From NCBI RefSeq assembly GCF_001693385.1, contig NZ_CP016428.1:2232001-2296000 (forward strand): 64,000 nt of DNA, read 5' to 3'. The stretch comes from Bradyrhizobium icense (GTDB lineage Bacteria; Pseudomonadota; Alphaproteobacteria; Rhizobiales; Xanthobacteraceae). The translations under genes and the position numbers were made by a program. The notes under the pieces are model-generated. The model saw only the letters and a program-made list of their open reading frames with translations. It was not told the DNA's origin and did not search any database. How positions within the stretch are numbered: position 1 is the stretch's first letter; every line of letters begins with the position of its first letter. This document shows, one piece after another, positions 17,565-24,993 of the stretch.

Positions 17565-18764
17565 ATGACCGTGCATACTGGAAGGCATTTTCTGCAGATT
17601 CCGGGACCGACCAACGTGCCGGACCGGGTGCTGCGTGCCATGGACATGCCGACCATGGACCACCGGGGTCCCGAGTTCGCCGAGGTTGGTCATGCCGTGC
17701 TGGCGGCCATGCAGCGGGTGTTCCGCACCAAACAGCCGGTGATCATCTATCCGTCGTCCGGCACGGGCGCATGGGAGGCGGCACTCGTCAATACGCTGCA
17801 GCCAGGCGACAAGGTGCTGATGGCGGAGACCGGGCAATTTGCCGTGCTGTGGCACGGCATAGCCGACAAGTTCAAGCTCGACGTGGATTTCATTCCCGGT
17901 GACTGGCGCCACGGCGCGGAGCTTGAGCAGATCGAGGCGCGGCTGTTGGCCGACAAGGCGCACAAGATCAAGGCCGTGTGCGTGGTCCATAACGAGACTT
18001 CGACCGGCTGCGTCACCCATCCGCAGGACGTCCGCAAGATTCTCGACCGCGTCAACCATCCCGCACTGCTGATGGTCGACACCATCTCTGGCCTGGGCTC
18101 GCTGGAATATGAGCACGACGCCTGGGGCATCGACGTGTCGGTCGCCGGATCGCAAAAGGGGCTGATGCTGCCGCCGGGTCTCGGCTTCAACGCCATCTCG
18201 GAAAAGGCGCTCGCGGTGGCGAAGGCCAATCCCGCGATGCGCTCTTATTGGGACTGGCAGGAAGTCATCGCGATCAACAAGGCGGGCACCTGGCCCTACA
18301 CGCCGGCAACGAACCTGCTGTTCGGGCTGCGCGAAGCGGTCAAGATGCTCGAGGAAGAGGGCCTTGAGAATGTCTTCGCCCGCCACAAGCGCCACAGCGC
18401 CGCGACGCGTGCGGCGATCAGGGTGTGGGGACTCGAAACCCAATGCCAGGAGCAGGGCGCGCATTCGCCCGCGCTGACCGGCGTCGTCATGCCCGAGGGG
18501 CATGACGCCGACAACTTCCGCAAGGTCGTGCTGGAAAACTTCGACATGTCGCTCGGCACCGGCCTGAACAAGATCAAGGGCAAGGTGTTCCGGATCGGGC
18601 ATATCGGACATTTCAACGATCTCATGATGATGGGCACGCTGTCGGGCGTCGAGATGGGTCTCGATCTCGCCAAGGTGCCGCATCGCGGCGGTGGCGTGCT
18701 GGCGGCGATGGAAGTGCTCAAGGGACGCGATGTCGTGGCGATGCCGAAGGCGGCCGTCGCCTGA
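17565..18764 (+). CDS. Class V aminotransferase, serine-glyoxylate/alanine-glyoxylate type (copy 2)
   Basis: The 399-residue protein starts MTVHTGRHFLQIPGPTNVPD after a GGGAAGGA site five bases upstream; the open frame continues further 5' but without homology. Key sites are as in copy 1: YPSSGTGAWEAALVNTL, DTISGLGSLEYEHD, the PLP lysine in AGSQKGLMLPPGLGF and FRIGHIGHFNDLMM near the C-terminus. This copy is closer to the typical serine-glyoxylate aminotransferase of Bradyrhizobium, in my judgement. It lies 140 bases after copy 1 and 36 bases before the crotonase gene, so the three are likely one transcript under the GntR regulator. Confidence 0.88.
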   Translation: MTVHTGRHFLQIPGPTNVPDRVLRAMDMPTMDHRGPEFAEVGHAVLAAMQRVFRTKQPVIIYPSSGTGAWEAALVNTLQPGDKVLMAETGQFAVLWHGIADKFKLDVDFIPGDWRHGAELEQIEARLLADKAHKIKAVCVVHNETSTGCVTHPQDVRKILDRVNHPALLMVDTISGLGSLEYEHDAWGIDVSVAGSQKGLMLPPGLGFNAISEKALAVAKANPAMRSYWDWQEVIAINKAGTWPYTPATNLLFGLREAVKMLEEEGLENVFARHKRHSAATRAAIRVWGLETQCQEQGAHSPALTGVVMPEGHDADNFRKVVLENFDMSLGTGLNKIKGKVFRIGHIGHFNDLMMMGTLSGVEMGLDLAKVPHRGGGVLAAMEVLKGRDVVAMPKAAVA

Positions 18765-18800
18765 GCCTGCTTGACCGAAACAACAATAGAGAGAGCTGCG

Positions 18801-19598
18801 ATGAACGCTCCGGTAGCTTCGACCGAAGACCTGATCTATTCCGTCGAGGACGGCATCGCCCGGCTGACGTTCAACCGTCCGCAGGCGCGCAACGCGCTGA
18901 CCTTTGCCATGTACGAGCAGATGGCGGCGATCTGCGAGACCATCAACAACGATCGCTCGATCAAGGCGATGATCCTGACCGGCGCGGGCGACAAGGCGTT
19001 CGCATCGGGCACCGACATTTCGCAGTTCCGCGCGTTCAAGACCGCACAGGACGCGCTCGATTATGAGGCGCGGATCGACCGCGTGCTCGGTGCGCTGGAG
19101 GCGTGCCGCGTGCCGACCATTGCGGCGATTGCCGGCGCTTGCACCGGCGGTGGCGCCGGCATTGCGGCGTGCTGCGATATCCGGATCGGTACCGAAACAA
19201 CGCGGATGGGCTTTCCGATCGCGCGTACGCTCGGCAACTGCCTGTCGATGTCCAATATTTCCAGGCTGGTTTCGCTGGTCGGCCCGGCACGGACCAAAGA
19301 CCTGATCTTCAAGGCGCGGCTGGTCGAGGCGCCGGAAGCGCTGGCGCTCGGGCTGCTCAATGAAGTGGTTCCCGATGTCGCAACGCTGCAGCGCCGCGCC
19401 GACGAGACCGCGAAACTCGTTGCCAGCCATGCGCCGATTACGCTGGAAGTCACCAAGGAAGCGGTGCGCCGCATCCGGCGGACATTGACGCGCGACGAGG
19501 GCGAGGACCTGATTCTGCGCGCCTATATGAGCGAGGATTTCCGCGAGGGAATGGACGCGTTCCTCAACAAGCGCTCGCCGAACTGGAAGGGCAAATAG
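18801..19598 (+). CDS. Enoyl-CoA hydratase/isomerase (crotonase) family protein
   Basis: The 265-residue protein has the crotonase layout: RLTFNRPQARNALTFAMYEQ, the oxyanion-hole segment GAGDKAFASGTDISQFRAF, and the second loop AGACTGGGAGIAACCDIRIG, then PIARTLGNCLSMSNISRLVS and an ALGLLNEVVPD segment. The usual catalytic glutamate after GLxPGxGG is not obvious: the loop reads PIARTLGNCLS. The reaction (hydratase, isomerase or other CoA chemistry) therefore cannot be assigned. I chose ATG 18801, preceded by GAGAG, over the upstream TTG. Position behind the aminotransferases suggests a shared operon, but the link to glyoxylate metabolism is unclear. Confidence 0.82.
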   Translation: MNAPVASTEDLIYSVEDGIARLTFNRPQARNALTFAMYEQMAAICETINNDRSIKAMILTGAGDKAFASGTDISQFRAFKTAQDALDYEARIDRVLGALEACRVPTIAAIAGACTGGGAGIAACCDIRIGTETTRMGFPIARTLGNCLSMSNISRLVSLVGPARTKDLIFKARLVEAPEALALGLLNEVVPDVATLQRRADETAKLVASHAPITLEVTKEAVRRIRRTLTRDEGEDLILRAYMSEDFREGMDAFLNKRSPNWKGK

Positions 19599-19617
19599 GT
19601 TACCCAAGCGTTCAGAA

Positions 19618-19646
19618 CCGCCCACTATGGTTTGGCGGCCTTTTTT
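19618..19646 (+). terminator. Possible terminator after the crotonase gene
   Basis: CCGCC and GGCGG pair around an 11-base loop and are followed by CC and six T residues. It starts 19 bases after the crotonase stop and overlaps the 3' end of the leftward gene. The stem is short, so this is tentative. Confidence 0.4.
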
Positions 19647-19954
19647 GCCAATTCCATACCGAGGTCGAGCGCCGCGATACCTATTCTGTCTGAGGGCGTG
19701 GTGAGGCAACGGTGATCCATCCACGCGATGATCGCGTCGAAGTCTCCGCCGCCCACGATGTCCCGCTCGCCGCTGACATTCAGGCCGCTGATAAATCCGA
19801 CCAGCCAGGATTCAAAGCTTCCTTTGACGACCGCATTCTTCTTGCGGTTGGTCCAGGCCGTGCAGGTTTGAGAGCCCGCGCCAATTATTGAGGAACCGGC
19901 GTCCGCGGCGGTGGCAACACAAGCCAGGAGAAAACCAATCGCGAACGCTTTCAT
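19625..19954 (-). CDS. Small secreted protein, weakly Rap1a/Tai-like
   Basis: The 109-residue product from ATG 19954 has a clear signal peptide (MKAFAIGFLLACVATAADAG, cleavage after ADA). The mature part has GSQTCTAW, SFESWLVGFISGLN and the motif FDAIIAWMDHRCLTTPSDRI followed by an ALDLGMELA helix. Two cysteines could form a disulfide. The GFxxGLN...WMDxxCxxxPxDxI pattern resembles Rap1a/Tai-type small periplasmic proteins, some of which are type VI immunity proteins, but no secretion genes are near. I would call it a periplasmic protein of unknown function. It is convergent with the crotonase gene. Confidence 0.7.
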   Translation of the reverse strand: MKAFAIGFLLACVATAADAGSSIIGAGSQTCTAWTNRKKNAVVKGSFESWLVGFISGLNVSGERDIVGGGDFDAIIAWMDHRCLTTPSDRIGIAALDLGMELAKKAAKP

Positions 19955-20002
19955 GTTTTTTTCGCCGACCATCATTCGTCGGATCGTAGCGCAGCAGGGC
20001 GG

Positions 20003-20374
20003 CTACTTCTTGAGACAAAGACCAACGGCCGGACCGGTGCCGCACTTGGCGCCATCGGGAGCACCGCCGGACGGACAGAACACCGAGACCAGGTTTTCAT
20101 TTGCATCGCAGCCGACCTCGCCGCTGGCCTGAACCGATCTGATGGAAGTGCCAGCCGGTCCGGGATCGCCTTTCGGGCCGGGCACACCCTGCGGTCCCTG
20201 TGGCCCTTGGGGACCCTGTTGCCCCTGAGGGCCGGGCACGCCTTGCAAGCCCTGAACGCCCTGCGGCCCGGCCGGTCCTTGTGGGCCGGTGTCCCCTTTC
20301 GGTCCTGGATCCCGCCCGCACCCCGCGAGTGTCAGCGCGGTACCCATGAGGGCGGTCATCAAAATCCGTCTCAT
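20003..20374 (-). CDS. Collagen-like lipoprotein
   Basis: The 123-residue protein starts with a lipoprotein signal ([19 protein letters not shown], lipobox LAGC, lipidated Cys about residue 19). Next come about 18 uninterrupted Gly-X-Y triplets rich in GPQ, GPK, GDP and GVP (residues 24-77), then a C-terminal domain with four cysteines ([25 protein letters not shown]). Gly-X-Y repeats of this type form collagen-like triple helices in bacteria, so the protein is probably a trimeric stalk on the outer membrane or in the periplasm with a small disulfide-bonded head. The low-complexity repeat DNA is intact and in frame. The same strand carries the secreted protein downstream. Confidence 0.85.
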   Translation of the reverse strand: MRRILMTALMGTALTLAGCGRDPGPKGDTGPQGPAGPQGVQGLQGVPGPQGQQGPQGPQGPQGVPGPKGDPGPAGTSIRSVQASGEVGCDANENLVSVFCPSGGAPDGAKCGTGPAVGLCLKK

Positions 20375-20626
20375 TCAGCCTCTCCTCCTGATGCTTCTTG
20401 TAGCGTGCATTAAACGGGCTCGCTCGCCGCCGCACAACGGAAAAGCGGCGAGATTGAATTCGGCTGTTCGTAGCCGCACGTCCCCTTGCTGGAAGGATTT
20501 GCACCTGATGCCAAGGTCATGATGCGAACGTCTGGGCGGCACATTGCGGTGCAGCTTGAACTCTGATCGGTTCGCTCGCAAGATGTGGCAACCAGACAGA
20601 TCTGATTTTCCAGATCTTGCAAATAC

Positions 20627-21628
20627 ATGGGGAAGAAACTCGTGGGACAGATCCTCAAAGCTGCGGCCGCCTTGACGGCTATGATCGCAACCACCCCTGC
20701 GTTTGCCGCTTGGGAGCCGACCAAGCCGGTGGAAATCGTGGTCGCGGCCGGTGCCGGTGGTGCCTCCGACCAGATGGCGCGGATGATGCAAGCGGCCATC
20801 CAGAAGAACAATCTGATGAAGCAGCCGATGGTTGTGTCGCTCAAGGGCGGGGCGTCCGGCGCCGAGGCGCTGATGTACATGAAGTCCAACGACGGCGACG
20901 CCAACAAGGTGCTGATCGCCTATTCGCTGATCTACATGCTGCCGCTGTCGGCGAAGATTCCGTTCAACTGGCGCGACCTGACGCCGGTGTCGGTGGTCGC
21001 CCTCGATCAGTTCGTGCTGTGGGACAATGCTGAGGGTCCGAAGACGGTGAAGGACTTCATTGCGGCCGCCAAGGCGGCGAGCTCGCCGTTCAAGATGGGC
21101 GGCACCGGCTCCAAGCGCGAGGATCACGTGCTCACCGTATTCATGGAGCAGAGGACCGGCGCGAAATTCTCCTATCTGCCGTACAAGTCCGGCGGCGAGG
21201 CTGCGACGCAACTGGTCGGCAAGCATACCGATGCCAATGTCAATAACCCTTCCGAAAACCTCGAAGTCTGGCGCGCCGGTCAGGTCCGTGCGCTGTGCGT
21301 GTTCGACAAGGAGCGCATTTCCTACAAGACCAAGGTGACGGAGACGCAGTCCTGGAACGACGTTCCGACCTGCAAGGAGGAAGGGCTCGACGTGCAGTAC
21401 TTGATGCTGCGCGCGATGTTCCTGCCCGGTAAGGTGACGCCCGAACAGCAGGCGTTCTATGTCGACCTGTTCCAGAAGGTGACGCAGACGCCGGAGTATA
21501 AGGAATATATGGAGAAGCAGGCGTTGAAGCCGATCTTCCTCACCGGCAAGGATATGCTGAAATTCCTCGAGGAGGACGACAAGCTGAATGCCTCGCTCAT
21601 GAAGGAAGCGGGCTTCGTCGCGAAGTAA
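20627..21628 (+). CDS. TctC/Bug-family periplasmic binding protein of a tripartite tricarboxylate transporter
   Basis: The 333-residue protein has a signal peptide (LKAAAALTAMIATTPAFA, cleavage near residue 28). The Bug-fold mature part starts WEPTKPVEIVVAAGAGGASD, the typical ligand-loop region of this family, with FNWRDLTPVSVVA and GGEAATQLVGKHTDANVNNP further on. It binds an organic acid in the periplasm and hands it to the TctA/TctB permease. Unusually, tctB and tctA lie 2.8 kb away, on the other side of the aldolase, mtnP and mtnA. The ligand cannot be told from sequence. Confidence 0.87.
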   Translation: MGKKLVGQILKAAAALTAMIATTPAFAAWEPTKPVEIVVAAGAGGASDQMARMMQAAIQKNNLMKQPMVVSLKGGASGAEALMYMKSNDGDANKVLIAYSLIYMLPLSAKIPFNWRDLTPVSVVALDQFVLWDNAEGPKTVKDFIAAAKAASSPFKMGGTGSKREDHVLTVFMEQRTGAKFSYLPYKSGGEAATQLVGKHTDANVNNPSENLEVWRAGQVRALCVFDKERISYKTKVTETQSWNDVPTCKEEGLDVQYLMLRAMFLPGKVTPEQQAFYVDLFQKVTQTPEYKEYMEKQALKPIFLTGKDMLKFLEEDDKLNASLMKEAGFVAK

Positions 21629-21636
21629 CCTACCTG

Positions 21637-22287
21637 TTACTCCTCCGCGTGGCCGTATCCGGCCATGCGGAGGCGGACTTTCTCGATTTCCTCCTTGGAC
21701 AGTAGCGGCGGCGTGCCGATCTGCAGGCAGCCGTGATATTGCCGCGCCAGCGTCTCGACCTCGACCGCAAGCCACATCGCCTTTGCCAGCGATACGCCCA
21801 TCGCGATCATGCCGTGATGTTCGAGCAGGCAGGCCAGCCGTCCCTCCAGCGCGCGCACCGCGTGCTCCGAGAGCTCCTGGGTGCCAAAGGTCGCATACGG
21901 CGCGCAGCGGATGGTGTCGCCACCGGCAACGGCCACCATGTAGTGCACCGGCGGAATCTCCATGCCCATGATCGCCAGCATGGTCGAGTAGGGCGGATGG
22001 GCGTGGACGATCGCTTGCACCTCCGGGCGGGCCTTGAGGATGTCGCGGTGAAAGCGCCACTCGCTCGAAGGGCGCTGAGCGGGATCGTGGTTGCCGTCGA
22101 GGTGCATATAGACGATCTGCTCGGGCTTCATCGCCTCGTAGGGCGTGCTGGTCGGGGTGATCAGCATGCCATCGCCATGGCGCAGGCTGATATTGCCCGA
22201 CGTCCCCTGGTTGATGCCGAGCGCATTCATGCGCAGGCAGGCATCGATGATGGATTGACGTTTTCCCCGGTCGTTCCTGGTCGGCAT
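21637..22287 (-). CDS. Class II aldolase/adducin family protein, candidate 5-methylthioribulose-1-phosphate (DHAP shunt) aldolase
   Basis: From ATG 22287 (preceded by AAGAGG) the product is 216 residues. It has the class II aldolase signatures: LGINQGTSGNISLRHGDGML for phosphate binding, the zinc-ligand histidines in IVHAHPPYSTMLAI, and a third histidine in LACLLEHHGMIAMG. The family cleaves sugar 1-phosphates such as fuculose- or ribulose-type substrates. Divergence from mtnP-mtnA (start sites about 90 bases apart) suggests the aldolase of the DHAP shunt described in Rhodospirillum rubrum and some E. coli, which splits 5-methylthioribulose-1-phosphate. The specific substrate is my inference from context. 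Confidence 0.82.
   Translation of the reverse strand: MPTRNDRGKRQSIIDACLRMNALGINQGTSGNISLRHGDGMLITPTSTPYEAMKPEQIVYMHLDGNHDPAQRPSSEWRFHRDILKARPEVQAIVHAHPPYSTMLAIMGMEIPPVHYMVAVAGGDTIRCAPYATFGTQELSEHAVRALEGRLACLLEHHGMIAMGVSLAKAMWLAVEVETLARQYHGCLQIGTPPLLSKEEIEKVRLRMAGYGHAEE
21642..21673. terminator. Long hairpin at the tctC/aldolase convergence
   Basis: A 14-bp stem (CCTCCGC-G-TGGCCG pairing with CGGCCA-T-GCGGAGG, one G/T position) with a TATC loop lies 14 bases after the tctC stop and inside the last codons of the leftward aldolase gene. There is no T-run, so it may act as a bidirectional roadblock or mRNA-stabilising structure rather than a classical terminator. Confidence 0.4.
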
Positions 22288-22378
22288 TTTGAGGCCTCTT
22301 GCAACCATGCGACAATGCTTGATTATTGCGGCGCAGTATAGTCGAACATCTTCCGTGAAATCGTAAGTGGGAGAAGTC

Positions 22379-23254
22379 ATGACGCGTGCCGTGCTTGGCA
22401 TCATCGGCGGATCCGGCATCTACGACCTGCCGGGGCTGGAGGACGTCCGCGAGGAAACCATCGAGAGCCCCTGGGGCGAGCCCTCCGCGCCGCTGATGCG
22501 CGGCATCATCGCAGGGCTGCCCGTCGCGTTCCTGCCCCGGCATGGCAAGGGACATGCGCTCTCGCCGTCCGACATCAACTACCGCGCCAATATCGACGTC
22601 CTGAAGCGGGCGGGGGTTACCGACTTGGTTTCGCTGTCGGCCTGCGGCTCGTACAAGGAGGAACTGCCGCCCGGCACGTTTGTGCTGGTTGATCAGTTCG
22701 TCGACCGCACCTACCGCCGCGAGAGCTCGTTCTTCGGCAAGGGCTGCGTCGCCCATGTCTCGATGGCCCATCCGGTTTCGCCGCGGCTGCACGTGCATCT
22801 GGCGGCAGCCGCCGAGGCCGAGGGGATCGCGGCGGTGCGGGGCGGCACCTATGTCTGCATGGAGGGGCCGCAGTTCTCCAGCCTCGCGGAGAGTCTGATG
22901 TATAAGGCGCAGGGTCATTCGGTGATCGGCATGACCAACATGCCCGAGGCAAAACTCGCCCGTGAGGCCGAGATCTGCTACGCCAGCGTGGCGATGGTCA
23001 CTGATTACGATTGCTGGCATCCTCACCACGAAGCGGTCACCGTGCAGGATATCATTCGCGTGCTGAACTCGAATGCCGGCAAGGCCAAGGCGCTGGTTGC
23101 GCGTCTCGCCCGGGACTTCCCGCGCGAGCATGAGCCCTGTCCGATCGGTTCGGACAAGGCGCTCGACACTGCCCTGATCACGGCACCGGAAGCGCGTGAT
23201 GCAAAATTGCTCGCCAGGCTCGATGCGGTGGCGGGAAGGGTGTTGAACTCATGA
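22379..23254 (+). CDS. mtnP: S-methyl-5'-thioadenosine phosphorylase
   Basis: The 291-residue protein matches MtnP/PNP family [16 protein letters not shown] at the N-terminus for phosphate binding, [57 protein letters not shown] and the substrate-site [20 protein letters not shown]. It releases adenine and 5-methylthioribose-1-phosphate from methylthioadenosine in the cytosol. GGGAGAAG precedes the ATG. The last four bases overlap the start of mtnA (ATGA), so the two are coupled. The divergent aldolase upstream supports the DHAP-shunt assignment. Confidence 0.93.
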   Translation: MTRAVLGIIGGSGIYDLPGLEDVREETIESPWGEPSAPLMRGIIAGLPVAFLPRHGKGHALSPSDINYRANIDVLKRAGVTDLVSLSACGSYKEELPPGTFVLVDQFVDRTYRRESSFFGKGCVAHVSMAHPVSPRLHVHLAAAAEAEGIAAVRGGTYVCMEGPQFSSLAESLMYKAQGHSVIGMTNMPEAKLAREAEICYASVAMVTDYDCWHPHHEAVTVQDIIRVLNSNAGKAKALVARLARDFPREHEPCPIGSDKALDTALITAPEARDAKLLARLDAVAGRVLNS

Positions 23255-24354
23255 AGGTCGACGGCCGGCATTTCCGCAGTATCTGGCTCGAGGACGACGG
23301 CTGGACGGTCGGCGCGATCGACCAGCGCCGGCTGCCGCATGAATTCGTGGTGGCGCGTATCGCAAGCGCCGCGGATGCGACCGAGGCGATCCACTCCATG
23401 CTGGTGCGGGGCGCGCCGCTGATCGGCGCGACCGCGGCTTACGGCATGGCGCTCGCCATGCGCACTGACGCTTCCGATGCGGCGCTCGATCGCGCCTATG
23501 CCATGCTGCTGGCGGCACGGCCGACGGCAATCAACCTGAAATGGGCGCTCGACGAGATGGCGCGCTTGCTTCGGCCGCTGCCGGCGTCGGAACGCGTCGC
23601 GGCAGCCTACCAGCGCGCCAGCGAAATCGCCGAGGAGGATGTCGCAATCAACCAGGGGATCGGCCGGCATGGTCTGGCCTTGATCGAACAGATCGCGGCA
23701 ACGAAGCAGCCGGGCGAGCCGATCAATATCCTGACTCATTGCAATGCCGGCTGGCTCGCGACGGTGGACTGGGGCACGGCCACGGCGCCGATCTACCTTG
23801 CCCATGATAGCGGCCTGAAGGTCCATGTCTGGGTCGACGAGACCCGGCCGCGCAACCAGGGCGCTTCGCTGACGGCCTGGGAACTCGGGCACCACGGCGT
23901 GCCGCACACGGTGATCTCCGACAACACCGGCGGTCATCTGATGCAGCACCGCATGGTCGATCTTGCGATCGTCGGCACCGACCGGGTGGCCGCCAATGGC
24001 GACGTTTGCAACAAGATCGGCACCTATCTGAAGGCGCTCGCTGCCCATGACAATGGCGTGCCGTTCTATGTTGCACTGCCGTCGCCCACCATCGACTTCA
24101 GCATCGACGACGGCATCCGGCAGATTCCGATCGAACAGCGCAGCACCGAGGAGGTGGCGACCATGACCGGCCGTACCGCCGATGGGCGCGTCGAGACCGT
24201 GCGCGTGGTTCCCGACGGTTCGCCGGTGGCGAACTACGCCTTCGATGTCACGCCGGCGCGGCTGGTGACGGGCTTGATCACTGAACGCGGCCTGCTGCGG
24301 CCCGAGCGTGCTGCGCTTGCGAGCGCATTCCCGGAGCGCGGTGCTGGACATTGA
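23251..24354 (+). CDS. mtnA: S-methyl-5-thioribose-1-phosphate isomerase
   Basis: The 367-residue protein has the MtnA signatures: [17 protein letters not shown], the catalytic-cysteine region [20 protein letters not shown], the [16 protein letters not shown] loop, and the catalytic aspartate in [20 protein letters not shown], with [14 protein letters not shown] after it. It isomerises methylthioribose-1-phosphate to methylthioribulose-1-phosphate. Its start overlaps the mtnP stop by four bases. None of the other canonical methionine-salvage genes (mtnB, mtnC, mtnD) appear nearby, which is what a DHAP shunt would need. Confidence 0.93.
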   Translation: MKVDGRHFRSIWLEDDGWTVGAIDQRRLPHEFVVARIASAADATEAIHSMLVRGAPLIGATAAYGMALAMRTDASDAALDRAYAMLLAARPTAINLKWALDEMARLLRPLPASERVAAAYQRASEIAEEDVAINQGIGRHGLALIEQIAATKQPGEPINILTHCNAGWLATVDWGTATAPIYLAHDSGLKVHVWVDETRPRNQGASLTAWELGHHGVPHTVISDNTGGHLMQHRMVDLAIVGTDRVAANGDVCNKIGTYLKALAAHDNGVPFYVALPSPTIDFSIDDGIRQIPIEQRSTEEVATMTGRTADGRVETVRVVPDGSPVANYAFDVTPARLVTGLITERGLLRPERAALASAFPERGAGH

Positions 24355-24414
24355 CGCCGGCGATGTCGGCACGTATCCCCGTTTAGGACTGTCGTACCGG
24401 GGGTCACCGTCTCC

Positions 24415-24957
24415 ATGTCCAAGACCGACATCGAAATCGTCGTCGAGGATCCGACCGCGCCGGAGGCGGACTCGCCTCAAATGGCGAGCGTTCGGGTGGT
24501 CGACGTGGTCGTCTCGCTCCTGCTGCTTGCGCTGGCGCTGACGCTCGGTTTTGACAACTGGCGAACGGGGGCCGGCTGGGAATCCACCGGTCCGCAGCCC
24601 GGCTATTTTCCGTTCTACCTCTCGATCATCCTCGGTGGCGCCAGCCTCTACGGCCTGGTTGCGGCGTTCCTGTCGCGCCGGGAAGCCTCCGAATCCTTCG
24701 CGACGCAAGCGCAGCTTCGCCGCGTGATGGCAGTGTTCGTGCCGACGGTTCTGTTCTGCCTCGCCACGCAATTTCTCGGACTCTATGTCGCAAGCTTCCT
24801 TTTGATCTCCTGCTTCATGCGTCTGGTCGGCAAGATCGCATTGTGGAAGTCGCTGCTCACCGCCCTCGTGTTCACCGCTGCGATGTTCGTTACCTTCGAT
24901 GTCGCCTTCAACGTCATCATGCCAAAGGGCCCGCTCGAAGCGGCGCTCGGCCGCTAA
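24415..24957 (+). CDS. TctB-family small membrane subunit of a tripartite tricarboxylate transporter
   Basis: The 180-residue protein has an acidic cytoplasmic N-terminus and about four membrane segments (roughly residues 27-44, 66-83, 101-120 and 141-163). It carries the TctB-typical PQPGYFPFYLSIILGGASLY motif. It is the small permease subunit that works with TctA at 24994 and a TctC-type binding protein. It starts 60 bases after mtnA and ends 36 bases before tctA, so mtnP-mtnA-tctB-tctA look like one operon. Confidence 0.88.
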   Translation: MSKTDIEIVVEDPTAPEADSPQMASVRVVDVVVSLLLLALALTLGFDNWRTGAGWESTGPQPGYFPFYLSIILGGASLYGLVAAFLSRREASESFATQAQLRRVMAVFVPTVLFCLATQFLGLYVASFLLISCFMRLVGKIALWKSLLTALVFTAAMFVTFDVAFNVIMPKGPLEAALGR

Positions 24958-24993
24958 CCGGTCGGTGGGACACACACCATGGAAGCCCCGTAA

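Noticed and set aside
17313..19724. An 803-codon minus-strand frame opposite the aminotransferases and the crotonase
   Set aside because: It spans several real genes on the other strand, is low in hydrophobic structure and matches no family, so it is a shadow.
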